A stretch of DNA of 46,581 nt, from contig NZ_REBW01000111.1 in the NCBI RefSeq assembly GCF_007692535.1, forward strand, positions 1-46,581. The letters are read 5' to 3'. The position numbers were made by a program, and so were the translations under genes. The stretch comes from Thioalkalivibrio sp. (GTDB lineage: Bacteria > Pseudomonadota > Gammaproteobacteria > Ectothiorhodospirales > Ectothiorhodospiraceae). The notes beneath the pieces are model-generated. The model was not told where the DNA came from. It did not search any database and worked only from the letters and a program-made list of their open reading frames with translations. Each line of letters starts with the position of its first letter. Position 1 is the first letter of the stretch. Positions 23,301 through 31,422 of the stretch are shown piece after piece.

Positions 23301-23878
23301 CGCTCCAGGTTCTCGCGCGTGTGGCGGATGCGGTTCTCGGTCTCGCGCCGGCGCTCCTTGTACTTGGAGATGCCCGCCGCCTCCTCCAGGTAGACGCGCA
23401 GTTCCTCCGGCCGCGCCTCGATCAGGCGCGAGATCATGCCCTGCTCGATGATCGCGTAGCTGCGAGGTCCCAGGCCGGTGCCGAGGAAGATGTCGGTGAC
23501 GTCGCGCTTGCGCGCGCGCAGGCCGTTCAGGTAGTACTTCGACTGGCCGTCCCGGGTCAGGGCGCGGCGCACCGAGATCTCGGCATAGCTGCTGTACTCG
23601 CCGCCCAGGCGTCCCTCGCTGTTGTCGAAGAAGAGTTCGATGCTCGCCTGACCCACCGGTTTGCGTGAGGCCGAGCCGTTGAAGATCACGTCCTCGCCCG
23701 AATCGCCACGCAGGTGCTTGGCCGAGGACTCGCCCATCACCCAGCGCACCGCGTCGATGGTGTTGGACTTGCCACAGCCGTTCGGCCCGACGATACCGAC
23801 CCGGTTGCCGGGCAGCACGAGCAGGGTCGGGTCGACGAAGGACTTGAAGCCGGCCAGTTTTATACGGGCAAGTCGCAC
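20390..23878 (-). CDS. smc: Chromosome segregation protein SMC
   Basis: Large ATPase that compacts and segregates the chromosome. The start is the GTG at 23878 (VRLARIKLAGFKSFVDPT), giving 1162 aa, the usual SMC size; the track ORF adds 340 residues of out-of-frame queF and kinase DNA. The head domain has Walker A GPNGCGKSNTIDAVRW and, at the C-terminal end, the signature LMSGGEKALTAAALVFAIF and Walker B CMLDEVDAPLDEANVGRF. Two long Glu/Arg/Gln-rich coiled coils flank a hinge near residues 500-650. I see no clear ribosome site before the GTG. It heads an smc-zipA-ligA operon and is divergent from queF. Confidence 0.97.
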   Translation of the reverse strand: MRLARIKLAGFKSFVDPTLLVLPGNRVGIVGPNGCGKSNTIDAVRWVMGESSAKHLRGDSGEDVIFNGSASRKPVGQASIELFFDNSEGRLGGEYSSYAEISVRRALTRDGQSKYYLNGLRARKRDVTDIFLGTGLGPRSYAIIEQGMISRLIEARPEELRVYLEEAAGISKYKERRRETENRIRHTRENLERLDDVREEVDRQAAKLTRQAEVAERYQDLAATRRQRRAELLLLRLRGQEERLARENQELVAAETALAGLQTQGRRRETEAEQQRVLRADLERDLQTAQAQFYDVSAAVSRLEQSIRHAEDELQREAREQTQLDARIRDSEQALATALHRVDSAETAISTHELDYEAAAEALEQAERAAETAEQELHAAREARSSWHQAMAEPQQAAQLARTRMDHADQLLQRARQRRERLLEEQGRLPQEDGGEALRLAEEEFAAAGQSHDALQQRREILRDDLAAQRRDLQAEQDAAHALERKAREIAGQLSSLKILPGMDQDEDRGRFEQWAREQGIDPSQRVAAQIDVDPGWEAAVEVVLGQWFEAVLMSLSEMPASLPGAAFRALDPVPDGSVFAGDSLAARVRGPDALRAHLATVHCVDTAAQAHERLRSCAPGESVVTRDGTWVGPGWLCHRTLDRQVQGVIERLRLERALEQEAVELGTRGQESASGLDARREAIHRVEGELEQVEAGLRESQREVAGREAQLQRLRDRAQQADERRRLLSREIGELEEEIARASEQRDAALAERNEALAHLEGLDRDKADLDQGNQLAQERQQAARAVVQQARERASAARLALQEARHRVALEQGHRERLEQQTAQDRERLSRLEEARTGRLAPLDGWRQELQEKLEQRQASEIGLTAARSALEDCDTLLRELAGQLRTLGEQIEAGRGACEERRLGLRELRVQEEQIAAQLHESGLDPEALAAELPETADLPSWEEAIATLDRKIERLGPINLAAIEEARSLVERSQYLREQHDDLITALETLEQAMHKIDRETRAMFRATYDKVNEGLGQKFRRLFGGGEARLELTGDDLLDTGVAIMARPPGKRLSTIHLMSGGEKALTAAALVFAIFELNPAPFCMLDEVDAPLDEANVGRFCALLQEMSERIQFIFITHNKTTMAMAEQLIGVTMHEPGVSRLVSVDIDAAVELADA

Positions 23879-23977
23879 GGGTGTAGGGGGTCCAGTGGGG
23901 ACAACGGGTAGAATCTTACATGGTTCGGCCCGGCTTGTTGCCAGGCGCCAGAAAACTGCTGACAACAAGGATCCCCG

Positions 23978-24382
23978 ATGCCCAGCGAACCCAGCAACAC
24001 CCTGGACAGCTTTCCTAATCCCCAGCCGGAGCGGGACTTCACCATTTATATCCGCATCCCGGAGTTCACCTGCCTCTGCCCGGCCACCGGTCAGCCCGAC
24101 TTCGCGGAGCTGCACCTGCAGTACGTGCCCGCGGCGGCCTGCGTGGAACTGAAGTCGCTGAAGAACTATATCTGGTCCTACCGCGACCAGGGCGCCTATC
24201 ACGAGGCGGTGACCAACCGCATCCTGGACGATCTGGTGGCGGCCCTGCAGCCGCGCTTCATGCGCCTGACCGCCGATTTCAACGTGCGTGGGGGCGTGTA
24301 CACGCAGGTGGTGGCGGAGCACCGGGCCGAGGGATGGAGCCCGAGCGCACCGGTCAGCCTGCCCCCGCCGACGCGTTCCTGA
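23978..24382 (+). CDS. queF: NADPH-dependent 7-cyano-7-deazaguanine reductase QueF (short form)
   Basis: Reduces preQ0 to preQ1 in queuosine synthesis. At 134 aa this is the unimodular (YkvM-like) form. The active cysteine is Cys34 in [15 protein letters not shown], and the QueF family motif E(L/S)KS.K is seen as [16 protein letters not shown]. The C-terminal sequence [15 protein letters not shown] is also typical. The gene is divergent from smc with a 99-bp gap, and a sugar-kinase gene follows 33 bp downstream on the same strand. Confidence 0.95.
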   Translation: MPSEPSNTLDSFPNPQPERDFTIYIRIPEFTCLCPATGQPDFAELHLQYVPAAACVELKSLKNYIWSYRDQGAYHEAVTNRILDDLVAALQPRFMRLTADFNVRGGVYTQVVAEHRAEGWSPSAPVSLPPPTRS

Positions 24383-24415
24383 GGCGCGCCGCCCGACTGG
24401 GCGAGCGGATCCCAC

Positions 24416-25702
24416 TTGATCCGGCATTGCATCGGGATCGACCTCGGAACCTCGGGCGTCCGCGCCGAGATCCTGGACGCCGCCGGGGCCTCCCAGGGCG
24501 CCCTTCGCCGCGCGTGGCCGGTGGGCTTCCGGAACGAAGAACCCGGCGGGCCGGATGATCCCGAGGTCTGGTGGGCGGCCGTGGCCGACCTGCTCCGGCA
24601 GGCCGCACGGCGCCTGCCCGACGCGCCCGTGGCCATCGCCGTCGACGGCACCTCGGCGACGCTGCTCGCGGTGGATGGCGCCGGCGACCCGATCGGGCCC
24701 GCGCTGCTGTACAACGACGCCCGGGCGGTGGACGAAGGCGAGCACCTGCGCGGGATTGCGCCGCCGTCCAGTGCGGCTCATGGGGCGTCGTCGTCGGCGG
24801 CCAAGCTGCTGTGGCTGCGCCGCCAGGGCTGGCTGAAGGGCGCCGCCCGGGTGCTGCACCAGGCGGAATGGATCAGCGGCCGCCTGCAGGGCCGCCACGA
24901 TCGCGGCGACGAGAACAACGCCCTGAAGCTCGGTTACGACCCGATGCAGGGCCGCTGGCCCGACTGGTGGCTACGGGAACTGGGGCCGATCGCCGATCTG
25001 CTTCCGGAGATCGTGCCGGCCGGAACGCCCCTGGGCCGGATCACCGCAGCGGTGGCGCGCGAGACTGGCCTGCACAGGGACAGCCGGGTCGTCGCCGGCA
25101 CCACCGACGGGATTGCGGGCTTTCTTGCCACCGGCGTCGATCAGCCCGGGACCGGCGTGACCAGCCTGGGCAGCACGCTGGTGCTGAAGCAGCTGTCGGA
25201 GCAGCCGCTGTTCGATCCGGCCGCGGGCGTCTACAGCCACCGCGTGCTGGGCCGCTGGCTGGCCGGCGGGGCCTCGAACAGCGGCGGCGCGGTCCTGGCG
25301 GCCCATTTCTCGCCTGCCGAGATCGAGGCGCTGGCGCGGGAAATCGACCCGGCCCGGGATACGGGGCTGGATTACTACCCGCTGCTGCGCCCCGGCGAGC
25401 GGTTCCCGGTCAGCGATCCCGCGCGGCGACCGCGCCTGACACCGCGCCCCGCGAGCGACGCACGCTTCCTGCAGGGCCTGCTCGAGGGCATCGCGCGCAT
25501 CGAGGCGGCCGGCTACCAGCGGCTGCAGGCATTGGGTGCGGCCCCCGTGACCGCGATCGTGACCGTCGGTGGCGGCGCCGCGAACGCGCAATGGACCGCG
25601 CTGCGGGAGCGCATCACCGGGGTACCGGTGCTGCGTGCCGAACACGAGGAGGCAGCGCGCGGCGCCGCCCTGCTCGCAGGGATCGGCGCGGCGGCCATCT
25701 GA
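24416..25702 (+). CDS. FGGY-family carbohydrate kinase
   Basis: Sugar kinase of the FGGY family, 428 aa, shorter than glycerol or xylulose kinases (about 490-500). The first ATP-site strand is IGIDLGTSGVRAEILDAAG. Other family elements are AVDGTSATLLAVD, GTTDGIAGFLATGV, the GVTSLGSTLVLKQLS segment, and the second nucleotide site TVGGGAANAQWTALRERITG with a late EEAARGAALLAG. The shortness and the GTS/GTTDG pattern recall the cyanobacterial and plant D-ribulose-kinase-like group, but the substrate cannot be fixed from sequence alone. The start appears to be TTG at 24416, because the conserved strand begins six residues later. It probably shares a transcript with queF. Confidence 0.82.
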   Translation: MIRHCIGIDLGTSGVRAEILDAAGASQGALRRAWPVGFRNEEPGGPDDPEVWWAAVADLLRQAARRLPDAPVAIAVDGTSATLLAVDGAGDPIGPALLYNDARAVDEGEHLRGIAPPSSAAHGASSSAAKLLWLRRQGWLKGAARVLHQAEWISGRLQGRHDRGDENNALKLGYDPMQGRWPDWWLRELGPIADLLPEIVPAGTPLGRITAAVARETGLHRDSRVVAGTTDGIAGFLATGVDQPGTGVTSLGSTLVLKQLSEQPLFDPAAGVYSHRVLGRWLAGGASNSGGAVLAAHFSPAEIEALAREIDPARDTGLDYYPLLRPGERFPVSDPARRPRLTPRPASDARFLQGLLEGIARIEAAGYQRLQALGAAPVTAIVTVGGGAANAQWTALRERITGVPVLRAEHEEAARGAALLAGIGAAAI

Positions 25703-25723
25703 CCCACATGGGGCGGCTCGTCG

Positions 25724-26050
25724 TCAGGCGTGACCCGCAGTCGGTGCGTCGTGCGTCGCCGTCTGCAGCGAACGCAGCGCCTGTTCCAGCACGTCGCGGG
25801 CCAGACCCCGGGTCAGCTCGGGATCAGCGGGAATCATTTCCGTGCGCACCGCAATGGCCATGGCGAGGGCCTGCAGCAGGTCGCCGTTGCGGGTCTCGCC
25901 CAGCAGTGCGATCTCGTGGTTCACGACCTCCAGAATGCGATCCAGCAGCTGGTGTACTCGGGTTGCGGAGCCGGTCTCGGGGTGCAGTCTGAATTCAAAG
26001 GAGATGGCATCCCCGGTCGGCGTGGTGAAACGATATGGCAGATAGTCCAT
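25724..26050 (-). CDS. Hypothetical protein, 108 aa
   Basis: I do not recognise this family. The protein is soluble, with a short beta-type start (MDYLPYRFTTPTGDAISFEFRLHPETG) followed by mostly helical sequence (RVHQLLDRILEVVNHEIALLGETRNGDLLQALAMAIAVRTEM). It has no cysteine and no signal peptide. A good ribosome site (CTGGAGAAGACC) precedes the ATG. It lies 28 bp downstream of ubiG on the same strand, so the two are probably co-transcribed, and it is convergent with the FGGY kinase gene. Confidence 0.7.
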   Translation of the reverse strand: MDYLPYRFTTPTGDAISFEFRLHPETGSATRVHQLLDRILEVVNHEIALLGETRNGDLLQALAMAIAVRTEMIPADPELTRGLARDVLEQALRSLQTATHDAPTAGHA

Positions 26051-26078
26051 GGTCTTCTCCAGGGTCGGGGAATCTTGG

Positions 26079-26840
26079 TCAGGTTCCGATGGCGGCTGGA
26101 ACGTTCGCCATCAGCATGTAGTTGACGCCTTCGTAGCGCGTCAGGCGCATCCGCCTGCTGACGGGGTTCACGGCAACCCCGGAGCGGGCAACGATGCGAC
26201 AACCGGCCGCTTCCAGCGGCCGGGTCAGTTCGCGGGGCCGGACGAACCGGCGCCACTGATGAGTGCCCCGCGGCAGCACCCGAAAGATGTACTCGGCACC
26301 GATGATGCCCGCGATGTAGGACGCCACGGTTCGGTTCAGGGTCGCCAGGACGAGGAAACCTCCGGGCCGTACCTTCGCCAGGCAGTGCTGGAGAAACGCC
26401 TGCGGGTCGACCACGTGCTCGATCACCTCCATGTTCAGGACCACGTCGAACCCGTCCTCGGCGAGGTCCTCCAGAGCCACGTGACGGTACTCCACCGCAA
26501 GGCCGCTGCCCTCGGCATGGCTGCCCGCGACGATGATGTTGCGCGGCGTCACGTCGATTCCGAGGACCTCGGCCCCGTGACGCGCCATGCTCTCCGAGAG
26601 GATGCCGCCGCCGCAGCCGACGTCGAGCATCCGGAGCCCCGCCAGCGGGCGCTGGACTTCGGGGTCCCGGCCCAGTTCGCGGGTCAGGTGCTCGACGACC
26701 CAGCTGCTGCGCAGCCGGTTCAGCACGTGCAGGGGCCAGAACGGCCCCTCCTCGTCCCACCAGGTCTCGGCCAGCCGTTGATACCGCGCCACCTCCTCGG
26801 GATCGACGCTGGCGGCCTGTATGGACTCCGTTTCCGACAT
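26079..26840 (-). CDS. ubiG: Ubiquinone biosynthesis O-methyltransferase UbiG
   Basis: SAM-dependent enzyme carrying out both O-methylations of ubiquinone synthesis. I start at the ATG at 26840 (MSETESIQAASVDPEEVARYQRLAETWWD), with GGGAG upstream; this gives 253 aa, normal for UbiG. Family marks are the AETWWDEEGPFWPLHVLNRLR start, the SAM loop MLDVGCGGGILSESMARHGA, VLNMEVIEHV, and the RGTHQWRRFVRPRELTRPLE region. The longer ORF in the track runs into a MITE-like element and is rejected. Confidence 0.95.
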   Translation of the reverse strand: MSETESIQAASVDPEEVARYQRLAETWWDEEGPFWPLHVLNRLRSSWVVEHLTRELGRDPEVQRPLAGLRMLDVGCGGGILSESMARHGAEVLGIDVTPRNIIVAGSHAEGSGLAVEYRHVALEDLAEDGFDVVLNMEVIEHVVDPQAFLQHCLAKVRPGGFLVLATLNRTVASYIAGIIGAEYIFRVLPRGTHQWRRFVRPRELTRPLEAAGCRIVARSGVAVNPVSRRMRLTRYEGVNYMLMANVPAAIGT

Positions 26841-26981
26841 GTCCGGCTCCCGGGCGAAGGCCTTGATGCATACCCCGATTTCGGCCGATTTCGCGGCAGT
26901 TAGTTCAGCCGGGGTTGGATTTGATGGTCGGGACGATACCCGGGCGGCTCTTTTACCGAGGGGCAGCCAGGCAGCACCAGG

Positions 26982-27144
26982 CCTGATTGTCACGAAAGCT
27001 CCGCCCGTGTTCAGATTCGTGCTGCTTCAAGGGGCGTGGATGTAGGAGGCCAGCCTCTGGCCGATGGGTTTTTCGGCGCCAGATCGGCGAGAGGGCTCGC
27101 CTCCTACGGGGTAAGGCTCATGCGAAGCCTCCGTGATCATCAGA
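26982..27144. mobile_element. MITE-like element, copy 2
   Basis: About 163 bp lying between ubiG and mtgA, in opposite orientation to copy 1. The left end CCTGATTGTCACGAAAGC matches the complement of the right end of copy 1, and the right end (CCGTGATCATCAG) matches the complement of its left end. The 66-bp core at 27042-27107 is bounded by GTAGGAGGC and GCCTCCTAC, the same length as in copy 1, with inner palindromes GGCCAGCCTCTGGCC and GGCGAGAGGGCTCGCC. It lacks about 30 bp found near one end of copy 1. No clear target duplication remains, which suggests an older insertion. No coding capacity. Confidence 0.75.
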
Positions 27145-27203
27145 ACGCCGGATGCCTGCGGAATGCAGCGAAGCAACCGGGCATGGTCTGGCAGAATAGG
27201 CGG

Positions 27204-27995
27204 ATGACGCGATCCCCCTCCCCAGCACGCACCCGCCGGCCACGCGCCCCGCGCAGGACGCTGCTCCGCCGGATTTTGCGCGCCGCAGCCCTCACCTTGG
27301 CGTTGCTGCTGGGACTAGCTCTGCTGCTGGTCCTGCTGCTGCGCTGGGTGAACCCGCCGTACTCGATGTACATGTTCAGCGAGGCCGCCGGCCCGATCGC
27401 GCCATCCCTGCGCCGGCACTGGCAGCCGGTGCACGAACTCCCGGTGCATGTGCCGCTGGCGGTGATCGCGGCCGAGGACCAGCGCTTTCCCCTGCACGGC
27501 GGATTCGACTGGCAATCCATGCAGGAGGCCGTGAACGAGTACCGGCAGGGCCGACGCCTCCGTGGCGCCAGCACCATCAGCCAGCAGACGGCGAAGAATC
27601 TGTTCCTATGGCACGGCCGGAGTCTTGCACGCAAGAGCCTGGAGGCCGGCTTCACCGTAGCCATCGAGGCGCTGTGGCCGAAAGCCAGGATTCTGGAGGT
27701 CTACCTGAATCTCGCCGAATGGGGTCCGGGCGTCTTCGGCATCGATTCCGCGGCACGCTACCACTTCGGCATCACGGCCCGGGAACTGAGCCGCGAGCAG
27801 GCGGCCCTGCTGGCCGCGGTGCTGCCGAACCCGAAGGTCTATTCCCCCACCCGTCCCAGCGAGACCGTGCGCAACCGGGCGCGCTGGATCGAGCGGCAGA
27901 TGTCCCAGCTGGGACCCGGCTGGCTGGAGCCTCTGGACCTCGCCCGGGAAGGACACCCTGGCTCTGGCTGGCCACCTCCGGCAGCGAGCCGGTAG
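27204..27995 (+). CDS. mtgA: Monofunctional peptidoglycan glycosyltransferase MtgA
   Basis: Polymerises lipid II into glycan strands at the inner membrane (GT51 family). I start at the ATG at 27204 (MTRSPSPARTRRPR), giving 263 aa; the track ORF starts inside the MITE. A basic cytoplasmic tail is followed by one membrane helix (AALTLALLLGLALLLVLLLRWV). The GT51 motifs follow: VIAAEDQRFPLHGGFDWQSM with the catalytic Glu, RGASTISQQTAKNLFLW, RKSLEAGFTVAIE, and ILEVYLNLAEWGPGVFGI. Only a weak AGG ribosome site is visible. It stops 55 bp before the MscS-type gene. Confidence 0.94.
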   Translation: MTRSPSPARTRRPRAPRRTLLRRILRAAALTLALLLGLALLLVLLLRWVNPPYSMYMFSEAAGPIAPSLRRHWQPVHELPVHVPLAVIAAEDQRFPLHGGFDWQSMQEAVNEYRQGRRLRGASTISQQTAKNLFLWHGRSLARKSLEAGFTVAIEALWPKARILEVYLNLAEWGPGVFGIDSAARYHFGITARELSREQAALLAAVLPNPKVYSPTRPSETVRNRARWIERQMSQLGPGWLEPLDLAREGHPGSGWPPPAASR

Positions 27996-28050
27996 ACTTC
28001 CCGACACCAAGCCCGGAAGCCAAGACAGACCGCAAACCTGGAGCAGCGCC

Positions 28051-30363
28051 GTGTCGAGACGATCCCGCCGGGGACTGAACAACGTCCTTCGCCCACTCCT
28101 CGCATGGCTGCTGCTCCTTGCGATCATCCCGGTCGCGGTGGGCGCCGCCAGTGCCAGCGAGGCCGACACCGTCGACGCCCTGATCTCGGTCCTGGAAGAC
28201 CCCGACGCGCGGGAACGCTTGCTGGAGCGGCTGCGGGGCCTGCCCGCGGCCGGGCCCGACGATCCCGTGGCAGCGCCGGAAACGGAACCGGAGGCCGTCT
28301 CATTGCCGCGCCAGATCGCGCAGCTGACGCAGCAGGCGGCGGAAGGCGGCGTCGCCGAGATCCGCCGCCAGGTCGAGATGGCGCGCGAGGTGTTCGACAC
28401 CCTCAGGGACGCAGACTGGGTGGCATTCGGACTGGCCGTGCTCGACCTCGCCATCCTGATCGCCGTGACTGTCGGCGTTTTCCTGGTCCTGCGCCGGCTC
28501 GCCCGGCCGCTGTTCGCTGCGATGGACCGCTGGGTTCTCGCGTCCAACCAAACGATGCTGCTGCTGCGCACCGTTCCTGCGGTCCTGCTCGCGGCCGCCA
28601 TCGACCTGCTGGTGGTGGTCCTGGCCTGGGTCACCGGTTACGGGCTGGCCCTGCTCGTGCTGGGCGACGCAGGCTTGATGGAGATCCGGCATTCCCTCTT
28701 CCTGAACGCCTTTCTGCTGATCGAGGTCGCCAAGGCCGCGCTACGGCTGCTCTTCGCGAGCCGCTACCAGGGTCTGCGCGTCCTTCCGATGGCCGGCGAA
28801 GAGGCTGCCTACTGGAACGCCTGGCTCAGCCGGATGGTCGGCTTCATCGGTTACGGTCTGCTGCTGATCGTTCCGATCGTGAACTACAACGTATCGACCG
28901 CGGCCGGCCGCTCGGTGGGCCTGTTGGTGATGCTCGTCGCCTTCAGCTACGCCGTCGCCATCATCCTGCAGAACCGGGTCCGGGTCCGGCAGAAGCTGCT
29001 GGAGGCGGGCGAGCGCAGCGGGCTGATGTTCTCCCGCTTCGCATTGACCACGCTCGGGCGCATCTGGCACTGGGTGGCGCTGCTCTACTTCGCTGCACTG
29101 GCCGCCGTCAGCATCACTCGCCCGGAGGATGCGCTGCCGTTCATGGCAATGGCCACCGGCCAGACCCTGCTCGCGATCATCGCGGGTTTCTTCGTGGGCG
29201 CGCTGCTGACGCAGGTCATCAGCCGCCGGATTCACCTTCCGGACGAGACCCGGCGGAACTTCCCGATGCTCGAGGAGCGCCTGAACGCCTACATCCCGAC
29301 CTCGCTGAAGGTCATGCGCATCGCGATCCTGCTGGTCGTGCTGGCGGTGATCGCCGACGCGTGGGCCGTGTTCAACCTCGGCGCGTGGCTGGCATCCGAC
29401 GTCGGTGCCGGACTGCTCGGGAAGGTGCTCTCGGTGGCGATCATCCTCGGGATCGCGGCGCTGTTCTGGCTGGTCGTGGCGAGTTGGATCGAGCACAAGC
29501 TGAGCCCGGATACCGGCCGCGGGATGCCCAGCGCACGACAGAAGACCCTGCTGACCATCTTCCGCAACGCAATCGCGATCGCGCTGGTGGTGCTGGTGAC
29601 GATGGTCGTGCTGGCCGAGATCGGCATCAACATCGGCCCGCTTCTCGCCGGTGCCGGTGTCCTCGGATTGGCGATCGGCTTCGGTGCGCAGACCCTGGTC
29701 CAGGACATCATCACCGGCGTCTTCATCCAGCTGGAGAACGCGATCAATACCGGCGACGTCGTACAGGTGGCCGGCACCACCGGCACGGTGGAGAAAATGA
29801 CCATCCGCTCGCTCGGCCTGCGCGACCTGTCCGGAACCTTTCACGTGATTCCCTTCTCGTCCGTGGGCACGGTGTCGAATTTCACCCGCGACTTCGGCTA
29901 TCACCTCGGCGAATACGGCGTCGCTTACCGGGAGGACACCGACGAGGTGATCGTGCGCCTGCGCCAGGCCTTCGAGGAACTGCGTGCCCACCCGGAACAT
30001 GGCCTGAAGATCGTCGGCGAACTCGAGGTCCACGGCGTCACCGCCCTGGCCGACAGCTCGGTCAACGTCCGCGTCCGGATCAAGACGTTGCCGGGCGAGC
30101 AGTGGGGCATCGGCCGCGAGTACAACCGCCTGGTGAAGCGCCATTTCGACGCCGCCGGCATCGAGATCCCGTTCCCGCACATGACCCTCTATTTCGGCGA
30201 GGACAAGAAGGGCTCGGCACCCGCGGCGCATCTGCAGGTGGTGCACCGGCCGGCCGAGGGTCGGGAGGAGGCAGCGGAGAAGCCGGAATCCTTCGCGCGG
30301 GATCCCCGTGCGCGCGCCAATCCGAAACACAAGGGCGACTTCGACGAGGGCGACGATTCCTGA
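28051..30363 (+). CDS. MscS-family mechanosensitive channel (YbiO-like)
   Basis: Large inner-membrane channel that opens under membrane tension. The 770-aa product starts at a GTG with GGAG upstream and has a signal-like N-terminus (LLAWLLLLAIIPVAVGAASA). A periplasmic helical region follows, then several membrane helices. The pore helix is GAGVLGLAIGFGAQTLVQDIITGVFI, quoted only to show the Gly/Ala pattern GLAIGFGAQTL, and the MscS beta domain is FIQLENAINTGDVVQV...TVEKMTIRSLGLRDLSG. The C-terminus is a charged, disordered tail ending DEGDDS. Size and layout recall E. coli YbiO rather than small MscS. Confidence 0.9.
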   Translation: MSRRSRRGLNNVLRPLLAWLLLLAIIPVAVGAASASEADTVDALISVLEDPDARERLLERLRGLPAAGPDDPVAAPETEPEAVSLPRQIAQLTQQAAEGGVAEIRRQVEMAREVFDTLRDADWVAFGLAVLDLAILIAVTVGVFLVLRRLARPLFAAMDRWVLASNQTMLLLRTVPAVLLAAAIDLLVVVLAWVTGYGLALLVLGDAGLMEIRHSLFLNAFLLIEVAKAALRLLFASRYQGLRVLPMAGEEAAYWNAWLSRMVGFIGYGLLLIVPIVNYNVSTAAGRSVGLLVMLVAFSYAVAIILQNRVRVRQKLLEAGERSGLMFSRFALTTLGRIWHWVALLYFAALAAVSITRPEDALPFMAMATGQTLLAIIAGFFVGALLTQVISRRIHLPDETRRNFPMLEERLNAYIPTSLKVMRIAILLVVLAVIADAWAVFNLGAWLASDVGAGLLGKVLSVAIILGIAALFWLVVASWIEHKLSPDTGRGMPSARQKTLLTIFRNAIAIALVVLVTMVVLAEIGINIGPLLAGAGVLGLAIGFGAQTLVQDIITGVFIQLENAINTGDVVQVAGTTGTVEKMTIRSLGLRDLSGTFHVIPFSSVGTVSNFTRDFGYHLGEYGVAYREDTDEVIVRLRQAFEELRAHPEHGLKIVGELEVHGVTALADSSVNVRVRIKTLPGEQWGIGREYNRLVKRHFDAAGIEIPFPHMTLYFGEDKKGSAPAAHLQVVHRPAEGREEAAEKPESFARDPRARANPKHKGDFDEGDDS

Positions 30364-30432
30364 ACCGGTTCCATCACGCGGCAACGGGACGGGAAACGGA
30401 AACTCTGACGCGGATGGATTAGATTAACGGCC

Positions 30433-31122
30433 ATGGCACGGCTGCTGATCATCCTGATTCCGCTCCTCATACTGGCCACCTACGGGCCGGGATGGTGGGT
30501 GCGCAGGACCATGGAAAAGTACAGCCAACCGGCCGACCGCTACCAGGGCACCGGCGGCGAGCTGGCGCGGCACCTGCTGAACGAGCGCGGCATGCACGAC
30601 GTGGCGGTGGAGGTCACCGAACAGGGCGATCACTACGACCCGGAGGCCCGGGCGGTGCGCCTGTCCGAGGGCAATTACCACAGCCGTTCGCTGACCGCGG
30701 TGACCGTGGCCGCGCACGAAGTCGGACACGCGATCCAGCATGCGGAGGGTTATACGCCGCTCAAGCTGCGCGGCGAACTGGTGCGCTGGGCTTCGGGCGG
30801 ACAACGTCTCGGTGCCTTCATGATGCTGGCCATCCCGGTGATCACGATCATCACCCGTCATCCGGCACCCGGGCTTCTGTTCCTGCTGGCCGGGTTGCTG
30901 TCGATGGGACTGGCCGCGATCGTCCACCTGGTGACGCTGCCCACCGAACTGGACGCCAGTTTCGGCAGGGCCATGCCCATCCTGCGCGACGGCGGCTACC
31001 TGCACGACACCGATTACCGGCACGCGCACCGCATCCTGAAGGCGGCCGCCTACACCTACGTCGCGCAGTCGCTGATGAGCCTGCTCAACATCTGGGCGTG
31101 GCTGCGTTTCCTGCGCCGGTAG
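30433..31122 (+). CDS. Membrane zinc metallopeptidase (YugP-like, Zn_peptidase_2)
   Basis: Predicted integral membrane protease of 229 aa. It begins with a membrane helix (LLIILIPLLILATYGPGWWV) and a soluble segment with GGELARHLLNERGM and DHYDPEARAVRLSEGNYHSRS. The zinc-binding HEVGH motif follows in VAAHEVGHAIQHAEGY, and two or three further membrane helices. The third ligand is probably the glutamate in LPTELDASFGRA. This arrangement matches the YugP family, whose substrates are mostly unknown. It is 69 bp downstream of the MscS gene and may be co-transcribed; it is convergent with minE. Confidence 0.88.
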   Translation: MARLLIILIPLLILATYGPGWWVRRTMEKYSQPADRYQGTGGELARHLLNERGMHDVAVEVTEQGDHYDPEARAVRLSEGNYHSRSLTAVTVAAHEVGHAIQHAEGYTPLKLRGELVRWASGGQRLGAFMMLAIPVITIITRHPAPGLLFLLAGLLSMGLAAIVHLVTLPTELDASFGRAMPILRDGGYLHDTDYRHAHRILKAAAYTYVAQSLMSLLNIWAWLRFLRR

Positions 31123-31131
31123 ACGACAGAA

Positions 31132-31146
31132 GGCGCTGTCGGCGCC
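31132..31146. terminator. Possible hairpin between convergent genes
   Basis: GGCGC-TGTCG-GCGCC forms a short GC-only stem of five pairs in the 40-bp gap between the convergent metallopeptidase and minE genes. There is no U-run on either side, so it is not a canonical intrinsic terminator. It could still pause transcription or protect mRNA ends. Confidence 0.25.
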
Positions 31147-31162
31147 CCGGAAGGTCGGCGGG

Positions 31163-31417
31163 TCAGTCCTTTTCCGGCAGGGTGATGTTCAACTCCAGGA
31201 CCTCGCAGTCGCCCTCGCGTTCGAGGTTCATCTGCACGGCCTCGTCGTCGACGTGCACGTATTTGCGGATCACTGCCAGGATTTCGCGGTGCAGCGCCGG
31301 GAGATAGTCGGGTCCCGAGCGGTGCGCGCGTTCGCGGGCGACGATGATCTGCAGCCTTTCCTTGGCCTGCGACGCCGACCTGGTCTTCGGGGAGCGGAAG
31401 TAGTCGAAGATACCCAT
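31163..31417 (-). CDS. minE: Cell division topological specificity factor MinE
   Basis: Stimulates MinD ATPase and drives the pole-to-pole oscillation that keeps division at mid-cell. The 84-aa length is normal. The N-terminus [10 protein letters not shown] is the membrane-targeting segment, then comes the MinD-contact region ([21 protein letters not shown]), followed by the dimer domain ([31 protein letters not shown]). It begins 5 bp after minD and ends the min operon. Confidence 0.96.
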   Translation of the reverse strand: MGIFDYFRSPKTRSASQAKERLQIIVARERAHRSGPDYLPALHREILAVIRKYVHVDDEAVQMNLEREGDCEVLELNITLPEKD

Positions 31418-31422
31418 GCCGG

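Noticed and set aside
21962-23668. 568-aa plus-strand ORF opposite smc
   Set aside because: Shadow of the smc coiled-coil region, without motif or ribosome site.
28104-30422. 772-aa plus-strand ORF in another frame of the MscS gene
   Set aside because: Arg/Gly/Pro-rich frame-shifted reading of the channel gene; the GTG frame at 28051 has clear membrane helices and MscS motifs.
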